DNA of 64,000 nucleotides, from positions 124,001 through 188,000 of the forward strand of contig JBDHXF010000001.1 in the NCBI GenBank assembly GCA_039810585.1, in the 5' to 3' direction. Below are positions 58,730 through 64,000 of the stretch, piece by piece. The notes beneath the pieces are model-generated. The model ran no database searches. It saw only the letters and a list, made by a program, of their open reading frames with translations, and was not told the DNA's origin. This DNA is from JBBATK01 sp039810585 (GTDB lineage Bacteria > Bacteroidota > Ignavibacteria > Kapaibacteriales > NICIL-2). Position 1 is the stretch's first letter, and each line of letters opens with the position of its first letter. The translations under genes were made by a program, and so were the position numbers.

Positions 58730-61087
58730 CTACGGCACCGGCGTCTCTGCTTCAATTTCTACCGTCCGTGAATAGAACCGGCCTTCGGGCACATCGTTGT
58801 CGTAAATAGGAGCGTCGCTCTTTACATCGGTTTGCGCCACTTTGAAAGGAGCGAGTTCAGCGGCGACAGATTTTGCGCGGCTCATGGCGAGGTTGCGATT
58901 GTAGGTTGGATCGCCGCTGCGATCGGTAAAGCCGAAGACGTTGATCGTGGAATTCTTCTGGATGTTTTGCTTCACAATCATTAAGACCTGGCGGTCAAGT
59001 GATGAGACGTCGCTGTGCCGGACCGCAAAGAGATTGACGCCGAAATGGGCAACTTCCTTGTCTCCCCTGCGTTCCAAACGCTTTTTCTGCACGGTCACCA
59101 GATCGATGCTAATGTGAGTCTGCACGGTCTTCTCCTTGCCCAGGCTGTCAACAACATGACACGCAAACTCTAATTGATCACCAGAGCTTGGGCTGGCGCT
59201 TTGATCTACGTTCAAGGGCCAATCGATCACCTCGGGCGGTACACCGTTGCCGTTCCATGTTTTGAGTGTGCGCCCATGCTGACTCACACTCAGGGTCCAC
59301 GACGCGATGCCGCGCGTTGCGCTGGCCTGCATGTGCACACGCACCGTAGGTGGATTGCTGGAGCGCAGCGTATCGTGATGGAGCACCGGAGACACAATAC
59401 TAAAGTCATTGCAGCTGATTTCCACTCGTCTGTTCTCTGCCGCACCGTCCGACGTTGTAGAATTCGAGGCAATGTTGGGAAGCCCTCGCGCTTCCACGCG
59501 AAAGCGATCTGCAGGGATGTTCCATGCTGACGTGAGATATTCTCGAATAGCCTCCGCCCGCGATCTGGCTAAATTCTGGTTGCGCTCTTCGACGTCGTTG
59601 TTATCCGTACACCCGATCAGGGTCACGACGGCACGCGGATTTTGCTGCATGCGCATGCCGAGTATGTTGAGCAGCTGGTAGTACACCTCCAGACGGTTGC
59701 TGTGGAGTCGCTCCAAATCATAGCTCACCGAACGCTGTGACGCCTCAGATGTCTGATAGCGCGAGGGAATGACGCATGAGTTGTGATCGAAAAAGACAAA
59801 GGGCAAGAGCGGCGTCATCTCGGTACTTAAAAACTCTTCCGTGCGGATGACAGCGCTTGCTTGCTCTTGCTTAGCCGAGTCCAAGCCGACAGCACGAATC
59901 GTGGCATCGACTACATCCGGAGTGTGCGTGACGAACAACGTATCCGTACGACGGATGCCACTTCTCAGATGAATTTCATCGCTCGTCTCACTGGGATCGC
60001 GAATGGTCTGTGCTATACCTTCCACGAGCACCGTGGAGTTGGAGTCGGCGATGAGCGGAACGGTGAGCGTGTCGATTTCGTTGTGGATTTCGCGTGTGAC
60101 AATCTTCTTGGCGTTCGGACAATACTTCAAGGCCACTCCAAGGCTCAGGACATGCGCCTTCCAGACTAGGTCTGATGTCACTGTACTGACGCTGTAGTGG
60201 TAATACAATTCCGGGCATAACAGCCACGACTTCTTTCTGTTCATCGGGAGTTCGTATGACACACCCAGAACTGCTGCAAACTGTACATTGACGTTGGGAA
60301 CTATCCCGCTGAATTCATTGCGGACACGACTATGCGAATCACTACCATCGGCGTTCATGAATGTTCCCACACCGCTCGGTTGACTCAGCTGCTCCCACTG
60401 TGAATAATTGGATGTCACGATCAAGCCAACGCGTCCACCCACACTAAACATCCAGTGTGGTAAGGGGCTCAGGATGAAGAGCGGCTCGACACCGAAGCCC
60501 GACACACTGCCTTCCAAATGATGCTCGAACAACCCACTTTGGACGCTCGAGCCACTAATAATACGCGTCGCCTCCGGCGTCGTCATCGCAAAGCCCTGAC
60601 GCAAATAATCCAAACGCAGCGCCAGCAATTGATGGACGTTCACCGGCAGCTCGATCACCATTCCCAGATGTGCACCACTGCCCGTACCTCCCGTAAAGCT
60701 GGAACAACAGCTAACGGTTCCAGTCATACGCGGGAAATCTGCCGAGTGCATACTGAATGCATAGTGCGCAAACACGCCGTATCGCGCTTGCAGAGTGTCG
60801 TCTTCCGGTTCTGTTTGCGGCATTTCTGCACCAACGCCTGCAATACCCTCGGTAGTGACGTTGTCGTGTACGGATGTGTCCGCAACAGCTGCCGGCGATG
60901 CGTTGCTGGTACTATCAGCGGATGTATCCTGTGCAGACAACACACTCCCAACGACGAGAACTGCGAAGCAGTGCACGAATAAGAAGAATACCTGACGATA
61001 CAGTCTTTGAATACTCAAATGTGCCCGGTGTTCAGACGATTGAGGCATGGAACACAACAGATGTGTAATGTGCGGACGGTGATTCAT
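58730..61087 (-). CDS. Outer-membrane protein with two OmpA-type domains
   Basis: A 785-residue exported protein. After a signal peptide-like segment (VFFLFVHCFAVLVVGSVLSAQ, cut: FFLFVHCFAVLVVGSVLSA) there is a Ser/Thr/Asp-rich stretch, then a beta-barrel half of about 250 residues (YGVFAHYAFSMHSADF, LGVSYELPMNRKKSW). A first OmpA-like domain follows (VTLIGCTDNNDVEERNQNLA, SRAEAIREYL, RVEARGLPNIAS, AAENRRVEI), then a linker and a second (INVFGFTDRSGDPTYNRNLA, MSRAKSVAAEL, RTVEIEAETP). OmpA domains bind peptidoglycan. The start is ATG 61087, 67 nt after the sorting-tail gene, so they form an operon. Two OmpA domains in one chain are uncommon. Confidence 0.82.
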   Translation of the reverse strand: MNHRPHITHLLCSMPQSSEHRAHLSIQRLYRQVFFLFVHCFAVLVVGSVLSAQDTSADSTSNASPAAVADTSVHDNVTTEGIAGVGAEMPQTEPEDDTLQARYGVFAHYAFSMHSADFPRMTGTVSCCSSFTGGTGSGAHLGMVIELPVNVHQLLALRLDYLRQGFAMTTPEATRIISGSSVQSGLFEHHLEGSVSGFGVEPLFILSPLPHWMFSVGGRVGLIVTSNYSQWEQLSQPSGVGTFMNADGSDSHSRVRNEFSGIVPNVNVQFAAVLGVSYELPMNRKKSWLLCPELYYHYSVSTVTSDLVWKAHVLSLGVALKYCPNAKKIVTREIHNEIDTLTVPLIADSNSTVLVEGIAQTIRDPSETSDEIHLRSGIRRTDTLFVTHTPDVVDATIRAVGLDSAKQEQASAVIRTEEFLSTEMTPLLPFVFFDHNSCVIPSRYQTSEASQRSVSYDLERLHSNRLEVYYQLLNILGMRMQQNPRAVVTLIGCTDNNDVEERNQNLARSRAEAIREYLTSAWNIPADRFRVEARGLPNIASNSTTSDGAAENRRVEISCNDFSIVSPVLHHDTLRSSNPPTVRVHMQASATRGIASWTLSVSQHGRTLKTWNGNGVPPEVIDWPLNVDQSASPSSGDQLEFACHVVDSLGKEKTVQTHISIDLVTVQKKRLERRGDKEVAHFGVNLFAVRHSDVSSLDRQVLMIVKQNIQKNSTINVFGFTDRSGDPTYNRNLAMSRAKSVAAELAPFKVAQTDVKSDAPIYDNDVPEGRFYSRTVEIEAETPVP

Positions 61088-61154
61088 AGCGCTGCCGGTC
61101 TTGAAAGATGATCGATGGAATGGTGGTATGGAACGTATGCGCGCCTTTGCGCAC

Positions 61155-62630
61155 TCACCGGAAGAGTACAACTGTTTCGCTGAGCGACTCGGTGCGGGTA
61201 CGCATGCGAAGGAGGTATGTGCCATTTGGTACGGAATGCAGATCGACACTAATACTGTGTGTGCCTGGAGGCAAAACGCCATTGATGATAGTCAAGACTG
61301 AGAGACCATTGAGATCCACGAGCTCAATGCGCGTCGGCGAATCCTCGCTGGTTTGAAATTCAACTGACGCCTGATCGCCTTCAATCGGATGCGGATGGAT
61401 CATGGCAAGGGAGATACTACCGGAAGCATTGACGAGTCGCGTCCCACCCGCGGTACAGAGATTCGTGAGGGTGAACGAACCGTTTTGCGCTGAGGTTTGA
61501 TAGGGCAAGGCATTACCGGCAGTGTCCAGCCAGACGAATGAATCCAGCTGCAGCGGACTCGTCTGCCGACTCGCTAAGACTGCCTCCACATCAAAGCTAT
61601 CGATCACTTGAGACGTACCGGGCCAATCACCCTCCACATCGAACGCGATGGATTCTCCGCTCAAATTCAGATGGGACACGTTGGATGGAAAGTAGTTCGC
61701 AACAGGGCTACTGACGTGGGCACGGAATTTCATGGGTATGGGTTGTGATGGAAGCGAATCCAACAATCGCAGCGTGATGGTACGATGTTCGCCGACAGCG
61801 GCAGAATCTGTGGAGATGATGATTCGATTCCCCAATCCGGTTCCAAGAAGTTGCACCACAGCTGGCGAGCCAACGCCGTTAAATTCGAAGAGTAACGAAC
61901 CGCTCACCGGTCCGATGATGCGAGGAGTGAATCGAAGAGTCATGGCATGTGATTCACCCGGCTTGAGCGTGAAAGGACCGGCACCCTTGATCGTTGAAAA
62001 GGACAACGAGTCGGGACCTCCATGCCACGTACGAGTAATAGTAAGTGCGTTGTTGCTGACGTTCTTAATAGTCACCGACACGAGAGAGTCTCGCCATTGT
62101 CCAGTAGGTACTCCGCCAAAGTCGATGAGCGGATTGGGAAGACTGACAACCGGATTTACTCCCTCGCCAGCCAATGCACCCCAGAAGGCGATACCACTGG
62201 CGTAGACGCGCAGAGCAACGTCTTTCAACCCAAGGGTCAATGGTTTAAATCGAAAGGCTGAGGTATGAGTGGATCGTGGTTGTACGACAAAGGGATACGA
62301 TTCAGCTAACACAGAGAAGTTTGGTGAATTATTTCCGATGATGACGATAGAGTCAACGCGGGCGGGGAACGATGACGGGTTCTGTATCATCGCGTTTACA
62401 ACGCTATCCTTCGTGGTTCCCACCACCACTTTTCGGAAGTCAACAATTTTGACGATCAGAAAGGAAGAGTCGAGTACGTGGTCATGCTTCACTTCCACGG
62501 CTGACAAGGCATGTACCGACTCAACCTGAGCGCCCACAACACTCGTCAATAGCAGAAATACGAAAACATGAAATAAGGTGTCAACAGAGAGTGCTCTGTG
62601 TAACGGCATTAGGGGTTTGAGTGTGATCAT
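61155..62630 (-). CDS. Secreted protein with Ig-like domains and C-terminal sorting tail
   Basis: A 491-residue exported protein. Residues 1-35 are a signal peptide ending VVGAQ. Two or three Ig-like modules of the choice-of-anchor D/ASH type follow (VVVGTTKDSVVNAMIQNPSS, SFPARVDSIVI, FRFKPLTLGLKDVALRVYA, VPTGQWRDSLVSVTIKNVSN, LKPGESHAMTLRFTPRIIG). The last 75 residues form a type IX-like sorting tail (IHPHPIEGDQASVEFQT, IELVDLNGLSVLTI, VPNGTYLLRMRTRTESLSET). It precedes the OmpA-domain gene in an operon, so it may be carried to the surface near it. Its function is unknown. Confidence 0.8.
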   Translation of the reverse strand: MITLKPLMPLHRALSVDTLFHVFVFLLLTSVVGAQVESVHALSAVEVKHDHVLDSSFLIVKIVDFRKVVVGTTKDSVVNAMIQNPSSFPARVDSIVIIGNNSPNFSVLAESYPFVVQPRSTHTSAFRFKPLTLGLKDVALRVYASGIAFWGALAGEGVNPVVSLPNPLIDFGGVPTGQWRDSLVSVTIKNVSNNALTITRTWHGGPDSLSFSTIKGAGPFTLKPGESHAMTLRFTPRIIGPVSGSLLFEFNGVGSPAVVQLLGTGLGNRIIISTDSAAVGEHRTITLRLLDSLPSQPIPMKFRAHVSSPVANYFPSNVSHLNLSGESIAFDVEGDWPGTSQVIDSFDVEAVLASRQTSPLQLDSFVWLDTAGNALPYQTSAQNGSFTLTNLCTAGGTRLVNASGSISLAMIHPHPIEGDQASVEFQTSEDSPTRIELVDLNGLSVLTIINGVLPPGTHSISVDLHSVPNGTYLLRMRTRTESLSETVVLFR

Positions 62631-62720
62631 GTGCTGAGCTTCTGTATCGCGTACGCGAACATTAAAGGATTTTTCTGAATGACCAAAATGTGACCTCTTT
62701 GTTTCAAAAGCGCCGTACCA

Positions 62721-63229
62721 TGCGCACGTAGGGACAGATAATCATCTGTCCCCACAAGCGTATCGTTCGAGGGCGGGACAGAAAATTTTCTGTCCCTACG
62801 GGCATGTCGCGTGATATCATTCAATTTACATGCGCACGTAGGGACAGATAATCATCTGTCCCCACACACGTGTCGTTCGAGGGAGGGACATGGGTTGCAA
62901 TATCAATCAATATTTACATGCGCACGTAGGGACAGATAATCATCTGTCCCCACACGCACGCGTTTCGTTCGAGGGTGGGACAGAAAATTTTCTGTCCCTA
63001 CGGGCATGGGGTGCGATACCATTCAATTTGTGGGCGCACGTAGAGACAGATAATCATCTGTCCCCACACACACGTGTTTCGTTCGAGGGTGGGACAGAAA
63101 ATTTTCTGTCCCTACGGGCATGTCGCGTGATATCATTCAATTTACACGCGCACGTAGGGACAGATAATCATCTGTCCCCACTCGCACGTGTCGTTCGAGC
63201 GGGACAGAAAGTTTTCTGTCCCTACGCAC
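62721..63229. repeat. Tandem double-palindrome array, five units
   Basis: Five units start near 62721, 62831, 62919, 63031 and 63147, with spacings of 110, 88, 112 and about 116 bp. Each has a first palindrome GGGACAGAT-AATC-ATCTGTCCC preceded by GCGCACGTA; the fourth copy has a changed base in the arm. All but the second also have a second, perfect 22-bp palindrome GGGACAGAAAA/TTTTCTGTCCC (62775-62796, 62977-62998, 63091-63112; 63201-63222 has one change). TCGTTCGAGG lies between the two. This is a REP/BIME-like non-coding array. The 693-nt gap here holds nothing else but the SulP leader. Confidence 0.92.
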
Positions 63230-63289
63230 CGAACCCCACGACACACAACGCCACGCACCACACCGCACCCGCACAACCCACCCCTATCG

Positions 63290-63297
63290 TATTTTTG
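63290..63297 (+). promoter_or_regulatory. Candidate -7 box of the SulP gene
   Basis: TATTTTTG fits TAnnTTTG and lies 27 nt before the GTG start. No TTG is present at a suitable distance upstream; the preceding 50 nt are C/A-rich. Confidence 0.4.
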
Positions 63298-63323
63298 CAT
63301 CGCAGCATACAATCATCACACCT

Positions 63324-64000
63324 GTGAACAATCTCTTTCGGCCGAAACTGTGGACTGTTCTGCAGCAGGGCTACGATCGTCAAACCTTTGTCAAAGATCT
63401 CAGTGCCGGCGTCATCGTTGGTATTGTGGCTTTGCCGTTGGCTATTGCCTTTGCCATTGCATCGGGTGTCAAGCCTGAGCAGGGCTTGATCACGGCCATA
63501 CTTGCGGGCTTTGTGATTGCTGCCTTGGGTGGCAGCCGTGTGCAAATCAGCGGTCCTACCGGCGCGTTCATTGTCGTGATTTACGGTATCGTGCAGCAGT
63601 ATGGTTATCAGGGCTTAGCGATTGCTACCATCTTAGCCGGTGTACTGCTGATTGCTGCCGGACTGTCGCGCATGGGTGCGTTGCTCAAGTTCATTCCCTA
63701 CCCGCTGACGGTTGGATTTACGAGTGGGATTGCGCTAATCATCTTTAGCGGTCAAGTAAAGGATTTGCTCGGCATGACTTCCGTCCAGGTTCCCGCGGGT
63801 TTTGTGGAGAAGTGGGAAGTGTATGCGCAGCATGTGGGCGATGTTAATCTATGGTCGCTCGGCGTCGCAGCAATCTCCTTCGCGATTCTGACCCTGCTTC
63901 CCCGAGTGCTGCGCAAAGTTCCGGCGAGTTTGGTTGCCATTTTGTTGATGACGCTGCTTGTGCAGCTCTTTCATCTGCCTGTCGAAACCATTGGTTCGCG
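63324..64000 (+). CDS. SulP-family anion transporter (5' part; continues beyond window)
   Basis: The first 225 codons of an inner-membrane transporter of the SulP/SLC26 family, which carries sulfate, bicarbonate or similar anions. The visible sequence starts NNLFRPKLWTVLQQGYDRQT and continues FVKDLSAGVIVGIVALPLAI, AFAIASGVKPEQGL, the family signature QISGPTGAFIVVIYGIV, and IPYPLTVGFTSGIALIIF, giving about five membrane segments. The start is GTG 63324; no ATG lies in frame nearby. The gene runs off the end, so the C-terminal STAS domain usual in the family cannot be seen. The array of palindromes lies directly upstream. Confidence 0.88.
   Translation, partial: MNNLFRPKLWTVLQQGYDRQTFVKDLSAGVIVGIVALPLAIAFAIASGVKPEQGLITAILAGFVIAALGGSRVQISGPTGAFIVVIYGIVQQYGYQGLAIATILAGVLLIAAGLSRMGALLKFIPYPLTVGFTSGIALIIFSGQVKDLLGMTSVQVPAGFVEKWEVYAQHVGDVNLWSLGVAAISFAILTLLPRVLRKVPASLVAILLMTLLVQLFHLPVETIGS

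Noticed and set aside
60960..60990. GTGCACGAATAAGAAGAAT inside the OmpA-domain gene as a member of the hairpin family
   Set aside because: It resembles the flank of the hairpin family but has no dyad and lies in the signal-peptide codons, where chance similarity is easy.
62721..63229. Possible CRISPR array
   Set aside because: The spacing is irregular (88-116 bp), the intervening sequences are themselves repeated, and no cas gene is near.
62890..63327. Reading frame with repeated peptide TDNHLSPHARV-like units
   Set aside because: It is a translation of the non-coding palindrome array; the repeats follow the DNA palindromes, there is no start signal, and it runs into the SulP leader.

Overview
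The window is a 64 kb piece of a Gram-negative chromosome with mid-range GC, most likely from a deep-branching flagellated member of the Bacteroidota/Chlorobiota group (Kapabacteria-like). This placement is an inference. It rests on three secreted or exported proteins with Bacteroidota-type C-terminal sorting tails, several TTG-N17-22-TAnnTTTG promoters, a Bacteroidota-like bS21, a CrtYcd-type lycopene cyclase, and porin, OmpA and MlaD-like envelope proteins. Flagella are unusual in the phylum but known in its early branches. No tRNA, rRNA, CRISPR array, prophage or transposase gene was seen.

Layout. 1-6.4 kb: a metal-binding secreted protein, then a minus-strand carotenoid operon (crtI, crtB, an unknown exported protein, an SRPBCC protein, crtZ, crtYcd, a glycosyltransferase) that predicts a hydroxylated, glycosylated cyclic carotenoid. 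6.8-22 kb: 1-Cys peroxiredoxin, a large SPFH/flotillin protein, MOSC protein and ABC exporter, an LTA-synthase-like sulfatase, acyl-CoA dehydrogenase, ssb, an MCE/MlaD protein, purF, an esterase, an MqnA-like protein and a porin. 22.5-35 kb: a large secreted sorting-tail protein, a Tudor-like small protein, rpsU, glycosyltransferases, glutathione peroxidase, a STAS protein and a TPR histidine kinase, purK, mutY, coaD and a Popeye-like cyclic-nucleotide-binding membrane protein. 35.5-42 kb: a flagellar basal-body cluster (flgB, flgC, an unknown small gene, fliE, fliF, fliG) preceded by a sigma-54-like site and facing a sigma-54-dependent response regulator. 42.5-50 kb: an AT-hook repeat protein, a fatty-acid hydroxylase, deoC, a phosphatase, an orphan sugar-type ABC permease, maf, a cyclase and flagellin with a clear sigma-28 promoter. 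49.5-64 kb: trmO, a class-III aminotransferase, a beta-barrel protein, murF, a CAP-domain secreted protein, ahcY, a two-OmpA-domain protein with a sorting-tail partner, a tandem palindrome array, and the start of a SulP transporter.

The most unusual signal is in ssb. A 43-bp sequence lies inside the linker codons of ssb (16060-16102), and an exact second copy lies in an intergenic space 4.8 kb away (20892-20934). It ends the ssb frame early and removes the acidic tip. Removing exactly those 43 bases restores a 138-residue SSB that ends in the canonical ESDDIPF. The window is also rich in small palindromic elements: a family with TTAATACGTGC/GCACGAATAAGAAAT arms between genes, a double-palindrome GGGACAGA array before the SulP gene, and two arrays with an 11-bp period.
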